Below are positions 21,739 to 32,456 of a stretch of DNA of 64,000 nucleotides, piece after piece. Position numbers and translations under genes: made by a program. How positions within the stretch are numbered: the first letter of the stretch is position 1; each line of letters opens with the position of its first letter. Source of the DNA: Hippasteria phrygiana. Taxonomy: Eukaryota > Echinodermata > Asteroidea > Valvatida > Goniasteridae. The DNA is taken from assembly GCA_037893225.1 (NCBI GenBank), contig JAZGUH010000197.1, forward strand, positions 1,054,001-1,118,000, given 5' to 3'. A model generated the notes under the pieces. It saw only the letters and a program-made list of their open reading frames with translations, was not told the DNA's origin and searched no databases.

Positions 21739-22664
21739 AGGGTGGCTGCAATGGAATTTTGATTGTGTATATCGATGAAATAAAGTTTTTGAAACACAAC
21801 TGTGTGTTGTTTGTATTTTTCTATTTCGCGTAAGCATTTGAAGAAAAAAAATTTAATGCGGGAGGGGGTCAGCCCCACCCATCAAGTGGTAACGCCGATG
21901 TGACGTCATCCCGGGAACCCGGCTGGCTGTGGTGGATGGTCGGCCATTACACCAAGCGTGCGTTGCATTGACATTCACGTGTGTTTTCGCTGTGTCGCGG
22001 AAAGCTTTCAGTGTTTTGCGAATGTTTTTCGTGGATAATACCGTGTCGTTGTGTTGCTGCTGGATTCAGCAGCAACACTATTAAGGTCTTTACCTCTTTC
22101 CAGTAGAACTGAAATACCATCGTATTTGGACTCGGAGAGTGTTATTTAGCCTAGCAATTGTTGTTTTCAAGTCTTTCAAGCGTTCCGCATCGGGAGTCCG
22201 ATTCGGAGTCTTCAGTAGTTTCGCTGTTACTCTCACCTTCTCGCCACAATAATATTCCGAAGAAGTGTCTGAATCAACAAGTCTAAAATCGACACTTGAT
22301 TGTCAGATTCAGATCCAAAAGATTCTGTTTGAAGATGTTAACGCGACGAGAAATATTTCCCTGGTCCCATTATCCAAAGCTTTTTAATCGCACGTGGCTG
22401 GTTCCATCAACAACGGCATACATCCACACGTACACAAACGTACATTGATCAAACTACTCTTGCTGAGTTTCTGTGTTCCCGAGATGACGTCACGCAGTTA
22501 GGGGCGCGAAAACAATAGAGAAAGGGGGCACTTTACTCCGAGAAAATTAAACACCAAAAATGGGCAGAAACACAGAAAACACATTTTAATCACATTTCTT
22601 ATATTGTAAAAGAGTTATACATCACAAAATTAAATTGTTGGTACAATTTTATTGCAGCCACCCT
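21739..22664. mobile_element. 926-bp TTAA-flanked MITE, Kolobok-like ends
   Basis: TTAA lies at 21735-21738 and 22665-22668, with inverted ends AGGGTGGCTGCAAT. The first 18 bases match the ends of the two-gene element at 46864-53217 at 13 positions (AGGGTGGCTGCAATGGAA against AGGTTCACTGAAATAGAA). The interior lacks a long ORF. On the minus strand at about 22190-22340 there are short acidic, serine-rich stretches in shifting frames (VDSDTSSEYY, SETTEDSESDS). These could be remnants of an acidic N-terminal exon like that of the P2X7-like gene. That last point is speculative. Confidence 0.8.
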
Positions 22665-22668
22665 TTAA

Positions 22669-23665
22669 GGTATAAGCTGTATTTTAAGGCGGCATTTCAT
22701 AATTGACTGACAGTTCCGTGCCCCGTCCATTCTGCCGGATCCCCAAGACCAATTTTAACAAAAGAGCCCTTAACAACCCGGGATAGCCCCGTCCGGAACG
22801 GTCATTTACATATCAAAAGACTTGAATATACCCGTCCTTCCGCAGACCCGCCAGCTCATTTAAATATGAATAGTTACATTACAGAGTGACTGGTCCACGG
22901 AATACCAACCCGCAAAACCGCAACTTGGGGCCCTTGGGTTTATACTTGGGCTAGATGTAGGAAAAAAAAATACACACAAAAAGTCGTGTACAAGGGCCAG
23001 CTGTGAATTCCAATGGCCGATGACTCCAGCATGCGCAGAGCCAGTAACTGCAACCAATGGCATATTTATTTGCCGGAAACCGGCTCATTTAATTGGTTGA
23101 GATATTATCATCACTGTCCATCAGCAAAGAACTAGCGGCAAAGTTCCATAAACTAGCGCTATGTCATCAAAGTCCGGTGGCCTGCCGCTGAACACAAATT
23201 GATACTTATAATAAACAAGAGATACATTGTATAATTTGAACAATGCGGCTGTCAATCATTCTCTGGAAAGGCTTTCTATTTTTGGAGCCGAGATTTTATT
23301 TGGGAATTTTTTTCAAAGACCGTGGAAAATTTGATTCGATAAATGACGGAAACTGAAATGAATATGAAATTTCAACCCCGGTTTGTGTACATGCACATGG
23401 ATAAACGATTCGGGGATATTTCCAATCCAAATAATTTTATTTAAAAATGTATATCCTTTTTTTCGGAGTAGAGGTTAAAAGTGGATTGATAAAAAGGCCC
23501 GGTTTTGCTAGTCCAGATTTTATACTAGACCAAATTTAACATGACATACTGGCTCCACTGTTGGGGAAAAGGTGTCCTTACCCATGGGTCCGTACTCTAC
23601 AAAAACAACTAAAAAGTTTACATCCACATATCATGCACGTTCCCGTGATAGATCCCGTATATGGA
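22669..23665. other. No gene seen between MITE and gypsy LTR
   Basis: AT-rich sequence without a convincing ORF, repeat structure or RNA gene that I can recognise. Confidence 0.5.
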
Positions 23666-25911
23666 TGTAACCCCGACCCAAGGGAGGTCTTGGGTTATAA
23701 TACTACATTTAAATTATTTCTTTATTTTATTATTCATGTGTCTTATATTTCCACTGATTCTGTTCTCCTGAGCCTGCATAATGTTGTTCTTAGGACATGG
23801 TATGCTGTGTCCAGTAGTACCCTTAATCCCTCCCCCTTTTGTTTCCACAGTCCTTTGATGTCTGCCTGCCTTGCAGCAGACCTTTGATTCCCCTATCTTT
23901 ATCTCAGGTCATCCTTTGATCTTTTACCCACCTTCTGGGAACCTCTGGTTTTATTGGGGGCATTGCCCCAGAGTACACTTACCCCCAGCAGGCTTTTGGG
24001 AGATAAGCTGGGAGTAGGGACACTTTATAATCCCCCTTGTTGTTCACAGCTTCCAGAAGCTGTGAAACCACAAGACTCTGCTGAGTGTCCTATCTGCCTG
24101 GTTACTAAGTGACCAATCAGGTACATTGTCATGTGTGACAGTTTTAAACTTGGCCAATGAGAGCCTGGGCTGATCATGTGATCAGAGCATGGTCTGGGTG
24201 CTGGCTTGCCCTAAAAGTTTGGCAAAGCCCAGCATTTCCAGCTCTGCCACTGTGCTGACCGCCTGCTCTTCACATTTTCGTCAGCCTCTGCACATTTTTC
24301 TTTGTTGTTCGTTGGAGGATCCCAACTGCATAAGTTCACCTCCTCTTGCACGAATGTTGGCTCTCTGTTTTAGGTAAGTTTGAGTAATTATTTACATTGT
24401 GTTGAATTATTATTTGCCAACCCATTTTGTTGTAGTCATTGCCATTTCATTGGGACATTTGTAAATTTGGAATAGAATTGCCGGATTGCATTTCCTGCAG
24501 TCTTAACTTCATGAGCCTAGCCGAGTCTAGACAAATTTGTTCGAGAAGAGACTTTGGAAATTTATATAGATTATCTTTATCGGCTATATGAGGCTCTGAG
24601 TGAAGCTCAGACATGTCAGAGTAATCGCTCAGAAGGAGAATGTATTCTCTGGGCAAATGCTTTAACGTTGTGCATGTGTAAATATGCAATGATTTGGGCT
24701 GGCACATTTATACTTCCTATCTCTCAACTTATGGGTTGAGTGATGGTGAACCTTAAATGATAGGTTTTCCACATTTAATAAGTTCATGCATTATGTTCAG
24801 TCCTAAAGCCTGGACTGATTGACTATTTTATTGTGCCCGTATTTTGATTTACCTGTTGAATTTACTCTACGAATATTTGATGAGATTTTGTTGCGATTGA
24901 TTGAGACGTAGACACAAATTGATGTCTTGGGATAGTTTCACGTTACATATGCTTAAGGACACACACTCTGTTGTTGTGGATTATAGCCTTTGCTGGCATT
25001 TGTGCATTGGACTATAGTTAGTCCGTACGTAGAGATACAATTGTCACGATAGGCTTTGAAGCTCACTTTCTTTATTTGGACATTTTGATTGAGAATAGGG
25101 TCTCTATTTGCATTTATACCTTGTATGTAAGACCAGAAGCCTTGGTCTTACACTGTCTAGTTTGAGACGCGTTTTATATGCATGTACTTTAGAGCATTAT
25201 TGTTTGAACGAAAGTGCTCGGCGACTTACGGATTTCATTTCTTGCCCATCCGATGTAGATAGTTATTTTATTTAAGGTATTTCCTGTGTAGCCACGTATC
25301 ATCGTGTGGCAAATTTAGTAATGTGGCATGGACCACTTGTAACTCTCTGTTTTAGACTCGGACTACTGGAGGAACCATTTCAAAACGTCACTGGCTGTTT
25401 AGACGCTTGATCACCCTTGGTGCAACCCGCACAGGCTATCTACTCCAGTACGTCCGAGACCAACCCTGCTGTGGCGTCCAAGGACCGACCCAGCCCTTTT
25501 TATCTCCACCGCTTGCGGGATCACGCAAGTACATGGTTTAATTTTACGGCAAATGACGAGGGCGGCCTCCTCTTGAGATTATCGCCAGCTACTCGAACTT
25601 TTCTGCCCACCTTCCATTACGTCTGCTTTTCGCCCTTGAAGATGGACTCTTCGCTGTAGTTTTCGCGGTTTTAGTTTAGATATTTGGCGCCCTAATATTA
25701 TCACGAGCTCAATTTGTTAATTTAGACTTGCAGGATCCTGCCTATTGTACTTAGACTTTGTGTTTTATCTTTATTTGATTGAGATGTCTTAACAATAAAA
25801 CATAATTAATTGTGCATGCAAATCCTGAATTTGTGAAAAGGGAGTTTTCTTTCCATAAGGAGTTAATTACTGTGATTGGTTCCTGTATTTGGAAGTGAAC
25901 CTCGGGTTACA
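23666..25911 (+). repeat. Gypsy 5' LTR
   Basis: It starts TGTAACCC and ends GGGTTACA, a perfect 8-bp inverted repeat. AATAAAACATAATTAA near 25793 may be its polyadenylation signal. At 2.25 kb it is long for a gypsy LTR. Short reading frames inside are repeated in the 3' LTR and are not genes. Confidence 0.92.
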
Positions 25912-25914
25912 TTT

Positions 25915-25932
25915 TGGGGGCTGGTCCGGGAA
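25915..25932 (+). promoter_or_regulatory. Primer-binding site, tRNA-Pro type
   Basis: TGGGGGCTGGTCCGGGAA begins three bases after the LTR end. It matches the well-known proline-tRNA primer site of gammaretroviruses in all but about two positions, so reverse transcription is probably primed by tRNA-Pro. Confidence 0.8.
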
Positions 25933-26288
25933 ATTATTTTCTTTTTGGTTTTGACTTGATTTAAAGTCGTGACGGGATTTGTATGCACATTTGTTTTGTT
26001 TTGTTGTTGAATTTAGCATTGACGCTTTGATTCGCCATTGTTTTATTGATTTGTGCTAACGCTTTCTCTCCGAGACATTATTGACCCTGTGATTTACCAT
26101 TGTTTTGTTTTGCAAACTGTTGCCTCATATATTTATCTTATGAATTATATTGTTCGATACTTGCCAAGAGAGCCAACATCCGTGCAAGTTCCCTATTTTT
26201 TCATTTTTTTTGCCAAATTGTTGCCAAATTTCGCATTGTTCTGTGCATATTGTATTTTCTGGTTGCTTCAAATTTCACTTGTCACACA

Positions 26289-27836
26289 ATGGCAGAGGCA
26301 ACACTCGGGCAGAAGGGTTTGCATTGGTGTAAAAAGGACGACCTCCGACCTAGTCACTCTGTTTTGTTGACCTGTCCTCTTTCTAGCCCATTGGTCGAGG
26401 CTACAGATGACCTAGCCTGTTCCGTGTATGACAGGATCCCTTCGTTGGAAGGACTTTCCAGGAAGGATGAAGGGGACCAGGGCCCGGCAATTTTCCTCTG
26501 TTATTTTTCTCAGCCTATCTCTTCTCTTGGGCTAGGGTCCGAGATCCAGATCGGCCTTCAGGGGTCATCGACACCTTGTCGGGTTATCCGATTGGACAAC
26601 CCCCCTTCTAAGACCCAGCGTGTCACTATGAGTGATCTGAGGAAGAGAGGTGTGCTAAGTGCGTGGCATTTGCGAGACAGGACCTCTGATTTTTCCTCTG
26701 CTTCCGATTCCTCAGGCAGCCCTTCCTCTCAGCAACATCTTCCTTCCGACTTTTCTAGGTCTTTCGCTCGCTGCACCCTTGCAGCAAACTACCGGAAACT
26801 CAGATGTTTTTCTGGTTCCTCCACACCCTGTTGTGATGAGGACGACTACATCTCCAGGATAGATCATGTCGAGGGTCAGATGGATGAGTGGCAGGACCTT
26901 GATAATGCTGAGAAGAGGAAACGTATTCGTGAATCCTTGCGGCCACCCGCGCTCAACATCGTCAATGATCTGCGTCGTGACAGTCCTGCTGCTACGTCAC
27001 ATGAATACCTAAAGGCCCTCGACATTGCTTTCGGTGACACCGAGACGGATGATGAATTGTTCGTGAAATTCCACAGCTTGACTCAGGCTGAGGGTGAATC
27101 TCCAACAAAGTTTCTGACAAGGTTGCAGACTGTCTTGAGGCGAGCTCTCAGGAGGGGTGTTGTCCCTCATGCACAGTCAAATAAGGTGCGACTGAACCAA
27201 TTCATTCGTGGCATTTTGTTTGACGAGATGCTCCTGGTAAATCTGCAACTGAGGGACAAGATGGATCAGCCGCCATCTTTCCTCAGCCTGCTCTCCGCGG
27301 TCAGGAAGCAGGAGGATGAGGCCCGACTGAAGCTAGAGAGTCGTGGTCGCCCAACCAGAGGGGCACAAAAGGCGCAGCACCTACAACACTCTGCCAACCC
27401 TTTGCCGCCATATTCCCACTTCGCCAATTCTCCGTCGCAATACTCCCACTTTGCAAATTCTCCGTCGCAATACTCCCACTTTGCAAATTCTCCGTCGCAA
27501 TACCCACACTCTGCAAATCCTCAGGCACAGTTTCTACATCAAACTGCCTCTCCAATTCGGCACTCCCAGAATACCCCTCAGCAGACTCGTAACTACCCTC
27601 GAGGCCAGGAGAAGGGGAGGCGACCTCACCAGCTACCTGACCGAGGCCATGAGAGGGGCACTCTGATGGATTTTTGTTTCTCGTGTGGCCAAGAGGGGCA
27701 TATTCGCCGGAGATGCCAAAACCCTGCCAATGTCGAGATGGTCAACAGGAAGCTGATCAAGTTCGTTCTGGGAGGACCGTCGGGAAACGGGTTGGGACAT
27801 CTGCAGGAGGGGACCCAGATGTCCGAACGCCAGTAA
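26289..27836 (+). CDS. Gypsy gag, PNMA-like capsid with CCHC knuckle
   Basis: The frame is open from 26100, but the methionine at 26289 (MAEATLGQKG) starts the region that looks conserved, giving 515 residues. The N-terminal 120 residues resemble the RNA-binding-like start of PNMA proteins. The capsid region (about residues 190-370) has the PNMA pattern: MDEWQDLDNAEKRKRIRESL, then YLKALDIAFGDTETDDELF, ESPTKFLTRLQTVLRRA and FLSLLSAVRKQEDEARLKLE. A 30-bp tandem repeat at about 27409-27520 encodes four copies of a SQYSHFANSP-like unit. A zinc knuckle CFSCGQEGHIRRRC lies near the end. It forms the particle and packages RNA. The PNMA genes of vertebrates are known to derive from gypsy gag. Confidence 0.88.
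   Translation: MAEATLGQKGLHWCKKDDLRPSHSVLLTCPLSSPLVEATDDLACSVYDRIPSLEGLSRKDEGDQGPAIFLCYFSQPISSLGLGSEIQIGLQGSSTPCRVIRLDNPPSKTQRVTMSDLRKRGVLSAWHLRDRTSDFSSASDSSGSPSSQQHLPSDFSRSFARCTLAANYRKLRCFSGSSTPCCDEDDYISRIDHVEGQMDEWQDLDNAEKRKRIRESLRPPALNIVNDLRRDSPAATSHEYLKALDIAFGDTETDDELFVKFHSLTQAEGESPTKFLTRLQTVLRRALRRGVVPHAQSNKVRLNQFIRGILFDEMLLVNLQLRDKMDQPPSFLSLLSAVRKQEDEARLKLESRGRPTRGAQKAQHLQHSANPLPPYSHFANSPSQYSHFANSPSQYSHFANSPSQYPHSANPQAQFLHQTASPIRHSQNTPQQTRNYPRGQEKGRRPHQLPDRGHERGTLMDFCFSCGQEGHIRRRCQNPANVEMVNRKLIKFVLGGPSGNGLGHLQEGTQMSERQ
27782..27824 (+). promoter_or_regulatory. -1 ribosomal frameshift signal, gag to protease
   Basis: GGGAAAC at 27782-27788 is a canonical X-XXY-YYZ slippery heptamer, and its codons GGA and AAC are exactly in the gag frame. 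Six bases later a perfect 9-bp stem follows: GGACATCTG at 27795-27803 pairs with CAGATGTCC at 27816-27824 around a 12-base loop. A -1 shift here leads into the protease frame. Heptamer, spacing and hairpin all fit known retroviral signals. Confidence 0.85.
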
Positions 27837-28417
27837 GCCCCAAGGTTCATTATGAGATGGGGACAGATGTTCCCAAGGGATTAGTTGGTGACGCCATCAC
27901 ACCACGGTGTTGGGTCGATGGGCTCAATGCCCACTGTCTACTGGATAGTGGCTCCCAAGTCACCTTGATATCAAAAGGTTTCTTTGACCGTCTCAACCAT
28001 GAGTTGCACCCTCTTAACGATCTTGTTTTGTTTCATGGAGGTGATGGAAAGATGCCATATTTGGGTTGGACTTACGTCACTATGGGGTTTGATGACTCTT
28101 TTAGTGGGACCAGTAGCCAGTTCAACACTTTTGCTTTGGTTATCCCGGATGGACGAAACTCCAGTGCCCAGCCGATCATAGTTGGGACGAATTCGGGTCT
28201 TTTCCGCAGCTGTTTTGAGTCATGCAGGCAGCAAGCAGGTTGTCGGTCTGTACAGAGTCTAAATATTAGTGCTACATGTAGAAAGATCTACAAAGACATA
28301 TCTGACGAGGACAAAATTCCTGATGATGGTAAGCTTGGAACAGTCAGAACTCGGTTTAAACGTGTTCTTACCTTTCAGCCGGGTGAGAGGAAATCAGGAG
28401 GCTCAGGAGAGAGGTAG
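27788..28417 (+). CDS. Gypsy aspartic protease region
   Basis: This frame is entered by the -1 shift from gag and holds a retropepsin: CWVDGLNAHCLLDSGSQVTL has the catalytic DSG with its flanking hydrophobic strands, and a later IIVGTNSG fits the second conserved glycine turn. It matures the polyprotein. The frame closes at 28417 after the protease, while the reverse transcriptase continues in another frame open from 28269. Joining them needs a +1 (or -2) shift within 28269-28417. Because the LTRs are nearly identical, this is more likely a recent one-base indel or a sequence error than programmed, but I cannot tell. Confidence 0.8.
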   Translation, partial: RVGTSAGGDPDVRTPVSPKVHYEMGTDVPKGLVGDAITPRCWVDGLNAHCLLDSGSQVTLISKGFFDRLNHELHPLNDLVLFHGGDGKMPYLGWTYVTMGFDDSFSGTSSQFNTFALVIPDGRNSSAQPIIVGTNSGLFRSCFESCRQQAGCRSVQSLNISATCRKIYKDISDEDKIPDDGKLGTVRTRFKRVLTFQPGERKSGGSGER

Positions 28418-31400
28418 ATTGCCATCGGGGTTAGAAGTGGCACCCCTTGTGACCAAACTCCCGGGAAATTCTACATGCACTGTAAATGTTGTGATTGCGA
28501 ATCGGACCAGTCGGCCGATAACAGTCCCAGGAAATTGTCCCTTGGCAGAAGCTTTTGTTCCTGAATGGTGTCATGAAGCTCCGAATATGAGGGGGGCTGT
28601 GAAGGCTTCAACCAACACACTTGGTGCCGAGTCAACTACGAGCAACACGGAAAACTCCAAGCCCTCTGATCATGACTTTGACAACCTTCCCTTTATTTGG
28701 GGTTCAATTCCCCCTGAGAGGAAGACACAAATTCTGGACAAGATGAGGACAAGATCTCATGTCTTCTCACAACATGACTGGGATTTAGGGTTGACCAGAC
28801 AAGCTGAGCATCAGATCAATCTCGTGGATGGCTCTCCATTTAGGGAGAGGTCACGAAGGGTGGCTCCAGCTGATCTACGAGATTTGAGGCTACACCTGCA
28901 ACAATTGTTAGACAACGACATCATCAGAGAATCACGCAGCCCATATGCTTCACCGATTGTGCTGGTTCGGAAGAAAAATGGTAGCTTGCGGATGTGTATT
29001 GACTATCGGACCCTGAACACACGCACAATTCCCGATCAGTATGCCGTCCCACTCATACAGGAGGCTATCGATTGTTTGAATGGCAGCAGTTGGTTCTCTG
29101 TGATCGATTTGAAATCAGGGTTCTATCAGATACCCATGCGTCCAGAAGACAAGGACAAAACGGCATTCATCTGTCCTTTGGGTTTCTATCAGTTTGAGCG
29201 AATGCCTCAAGGTGTCAAGGGTGCTCCGGCAACTTTCCAGAGGTTAATGGAGACTTGCATGTCTGGAATCAACATGACTGAGGTTTTAGTGTACATGGAT
29301 GACCTCATCATTTTTGGTCGTACTTTAGACCAGATGGAAGAGAGACTGATGAAGGTTCTAGATCGGCTGGCCGAGTTTAGACTAAAAGTGTCTCCAGAAA
29401 AGTGCCAGCTCTGCTGTAGGTCTGTAAAATATCTTGGCCATGTAGTGTCGGAGGAAGGTGTGCAGACCGATCCAGAGAAAATGTCTGCTCTGGAGACATG
29501 GCCGCGACCCCTCAATGTCAAGCAGGTCCGATCTTTCCTTGGGTTTGCAGGCTATTATCGGCGGTTCATTGAGAACTACTCCAAAATAGCCCGTCCTCTG
29601 AACGACCTTACTGTTGGGTGCGTTTACCCAAAGAGGCAAGGTCGCCCCGCGCCCAAAGGGGTACGTGACCCCCATGCTCGGAAGGCCGAGGACCCGCTTG
29701 GTGAATTATGGACAACAGAGTGCGAGCAAGCATTCCTTACTTTGAAGGACCATCTCACGTCTGCTCCTGTGCTTGCATTTGCAGATCTGTCCAAGCCTTT
29801 TGTACTACACATAGATGCCAGTCGTGATGGATTGGGTGGAGTACTGTACCAAGATCATGATGGAAAACTTCGTCCTGTGGCATATGGTAGTCGTGGGTTG
29901 TCACATAGCGAGAAAAACTACCCCGCCCATAAGTTGGAGTTTCTCGCTTTGAAATGGGCGGTCACCGACAAATTCCGCGATTACTTATATATGGCCAAGG
30001 GCACCAAAGTGATGACCGACAATAATCCTCTCACTTACATTCTTTCTTCCGCCAAGTTAGATGCCACTGGCCATCGCTGGTTGGCAGCACTGTCTAGTCT
30101 TGACTTCTCTATCCACTACAAGCCAGGGCGGACCAACATTGACGCAGATGCCTTGTCACGTAGGCCCTATCCTCCTGAGCTTGATCAGCAGTTTGAGGAA
30201 GAACAGCGAGGTAAGATAGAAAAGCTTGAGGCCCGACTGAAAGGACTTTGTGATAGGCAGGATGTCGTCTGCCCTCAAGAGGCTGTGAGCGCTCTGTATT
30301 TCCGGTATGGTGCCAAAGTTTCTGCACGTGCACATGAGGGAAAGACCGATTCATTCTCGTCTCATCCAGATGACAACGTTCCACTCATCCATTCTTTGTC
30401 TATAGGTGCAAGTGCCATCCCTGACTGCTATGGGTCAGATTCGGAAATCAGCAGGCTAAATTGGGAGGAGATTCAACGCGAAGACCCAATTATCAGTCAA
30501 GCCGTAACTTTTGTGAGATTGGGCAGGAAACCTGACTCGCAAACTGACCTGCAAAGTGAGGCAAAACTGATCCTTAGGGAGTTTGACAAACTCTCCATCT
30601 CCAATGGGGTTTTGTACAGATGTGTCACAAACCCATTGGGCAACAAATGCTTTCAGCTTGTACTTCCTTCCAAGTTTCGCATTCAGGCAATCCGGGGGCT
30701 GCACAACGACTTGGGCCATCTCGGTGTGGAGCGGACACTGGCGCTTGCACGAGATCGGTTCTACTGGCCTCGAATGGCTGCAGAGATTGACGACTGGGTC
30801 AAACACTGTGCTCGGTGTGTTGCTAGGAAGACACCCCAGAAACCTGCTGCACCCCTGGTAAACATCAAGACCAATGGTCCTATGGAATTGGTCTGCATGG
30901 ATTTCTTGTCTTTGGAGGCAGACCATAGCAACAAAAAGTCTATTCTGGTAGTGACTGATCACTTCACTAGATATGCTCAGGCTTTCCCAACCAGGGACCA
31001 GACCGCTCGCACTGTGGCAAAGGTCCTATGGGAAAATGTCTTTGTTCACTACGGGTTACCCCAGCGTCTTCACTCTGATCAAGGGTGTGATTTTGAGAGC
31101 AAGGTTGTGAAAGAGATGACACTCCTGCTTGGCATTAAGAAGTCACGGACAACGCCCTATCATCCGCAAGGTGATCCCCAGCCGGAGCGATTCAACCGCA
31201 CATTGTTGAATATGCTTCGGACCTTGGAGGATGAGAAGAAGGCGAACTGGAGCAGGTATGTCAGTGCATTGGTGCATGCTTATAATTGTACTAAGCATGA
31301 CAGTACGGGTTTCTCGCCCTACTTTCTCATGTTTGGCCGAGAGGCGAGGCTCCCAGTTGACTTGCGTCTTGGTGTCAGTCCGGATGGTTTTTCCAACACT

Positions 31401-32456
31401 GACCATGTCAAATACGTCCAGAGCCTAAGAGAGCAACTAGCCAGGGCCTATCAGCTGGCAACCAAAGAGTCGGCCAAGTCGGCCCATGCCAATAAGGTTC
31501 GCCATGATAGACGTATACGAGGGAACGAATTGACGGCTGGAGACCGGGTTTTGGTCAGGAATCTTGGCTTCAAGGGAAAGCACAAAATTGCTGACCAATG
31601 GGACCCTACAGTCTGCCGGGTGGTAGACCGGATCAGTCCAGATATGCCGGTCTATCGGGTCCAGCCAGAGACAGGAGAGGGGCGTGTCAGGACGCTGCAT
31701 AGGAACATTTTGTTACCTATCGACTACTTAAATTATGAGGAGTCCCAGCGTCCTGTCACTAAACCCACTCGCCCTGTCACAAGAGCGACAGCCAGGGCAA
31801 CCACCCCACAACGTCAGTCCGACTCAGATGAGTCCAGTGATGACGAGATTGTTGTTGTTTTTCCGAAGGAGTGGCCCCGATCTCCACTGAATGTGGAGGC
31901 CCCAGAGTTTGTCCCTCAGCCTCAACCTGATACCTGTCCAGAGGAGGAACCCTTCTCAGTCACTGAACACCCTCCACCTTCTTGTGAGGAAGGGTGCAGT
32001 GGTCCTGAGGACTTACCTATGGAAAATCCTCCACATTCTTGTGAGAAATTAGAATCTCCAGCGCCATTAAGCCCCTCCCCAGCTGACATGAACACAATGG
32101 ACACCCCGATACTCGTGGCCTCTCCCTCAACCCCGCAGGACCAAGGAGATGACCTGAAAGGGGAGCCGGAAAGTGCCACTGTGAAAGAGAAAACCCCTCA
32201 TCACCTCATGGATGATGATGAGAACTGCAGTCGATCAACTGAGGTTCCCCAATTGAACGAGCCTCCAAATGACCGAACGCCCATCCTGAATGTCGTGGCA
32301 GAAACGTCTGATTCGGGTTTTGTCAGACGTTCAAGCCGAGTGTCTCGACCACCCATGAGGATGAAGTTCGAGACAAGAGGGGAACCTGTCTACAGCCGGA
32401 AGGTCCAAACATCCGGGATGTTTTCCGACCTAAAGAGGAAGGTTTTTGGCCAGTAG
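28269..32456 (+). CDS. Gypsy pol: reverse transcriptase, RNase H, integrase
   Basis: A 1395-residue frame. Reverse transcriptase blocks: LRMCIDYRTLNTRTIPD (about 238), SVIDLKSGFYQIPM (catalytic D), FERMPQGVKGAPATFQRLM and VYMDDLIIF (YMDD). RNase H follows with FVLHIDASRDGLGGVLYQ, and a C-terminal DADALSRRPY. Integrase has the HHCC zinc domain (HNDLGHLG... with CARCVARK) and the catalytic core: D in VCMDFLSL, D in LHSDQGCDF and E in PQPERFNRTLLNML. A GPY/F-like module (KHKIADQWDPTVCRV) precedes a 200-residue disordered tail. The first methionine is probably not used; the protein is expected as part of a gag-pol fusion. No chromodomain is seen. Confidence 0.93.
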   Translation: MLHVERSTKTYLTRTKFLMMVSLEQSELGLNVFLPFSRVRGNQEAQERGRLPSGLEVAPLVTKLPGNSTCTVNVVIANRTSRPITVPGNCPLAEAFVPEWCHEAPNMRGAVKASTNTLGAESTTSNTENSKPSDHDFDNLPFIWGSIPPERKTQILDKMRTRSHVFSQHDWDLGLTRQAEHQINLVDGSPFRERSRRVAPADLRDLRLHLQQLLDNDIIRESRSPYASPIVLVRKKNGSLRMCIDYRTLNTRTIPDQYAVPLIQEAIDCLNGSSWFSVIDLKSGFYQIPMRPEDKDKTAFICPLGFYQFERMPQGVKGAPATFQRLMETCMSGINMTEVLVYMDDLIIFGRTLDQMEERLMKVLDRLAEFRLKVSPEKCQLCCRSVKYLGHVVSEEGVQTDPEKMSALETWPRPLNVKQVRSFLGFAGYYRRFIENYSKIARPLNDLTVGCVYPKRQGRPAPKGVRDPHARKAEDPLGELWTTECEQAFLTLKDHLTSAPVLAFADLSKPFVLHIDASRDGLGGVLYQDHDGKLRPVAYGSRGLSHSEKNYPAHKLEFLALKWAVTDKFRDYLYMAKGTKVMTDNNPLTYILSSAKLDATGHRWLAALSSLDFSIHYKPGRTNIDADALSRRPYPPELDQQFEEEQRGKIEKLEARLKGLCDRQDVVCPQEAVSALYFRYGAKVSARAHEGKTDSFSSHPDDNVPLIHSLSIGASAIPDCYGSDSEISRLNWEEIQREDPIISQAVTFVRLGRKPDSQTDLQSEAKLILREFDKLSISNGVLYRCVTNPLGNKCFQLVLPSKFRIQAIRGLHNDLGHLGVERTLALARDRFYWPRMAAEIDDWVKHCARCVARKTPQKPAAPLVNIKTNGPMELVCMDFLSLEADHSNKKSILVVTDHFTRYAQAFPTRDQTARTVAKVLWENVFVHYGLPQRLHSDQGCDFESKVVKEMTLLLGIKKSRTTPYHPQGDPQPERFNRTLLNMLRTLEDEKKANWSRYVSALVHAYNCTKHDSTGFSPYFLMFGREARLPVDLRLGVSPDGFSNTDHVKYVQSLREQLARAYQLATKESAKSAHANKVRHDRRIRGNELTAGDRVLVRNLGFKGKHKIADQWDPTVCRVVDRISPDMPVYRVQPETGEGRVRTLHRNILLPIDYLNYEESQRPVTKPTRPVTRATARATTPQRQSDSDESSDDEIVVVFPKEWPRSPLNVEAPEFVPQPQPDTCPEEEPFSVTEHPPPSCEEGCSGPEDLPMENPPHSCEKLESPAPLSPSPADMNTMDTPILVASPSTPQDQGDDLKGEPESATVKEKTPHHLMDDDENCSRSTEVPQLNEPPNDRTPILNVVAETSDSGFVRRSSRVSRPPMRMKFETRGEPVYSRKVQTSGMFSDLKRKVFGQ

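Noticed and set aside
24189..24377. Small frame repeated identically at 33119
   Set aside because: The two copies are the two gypsy LTRs; identity reflects LTR duplication, not coding conservation.
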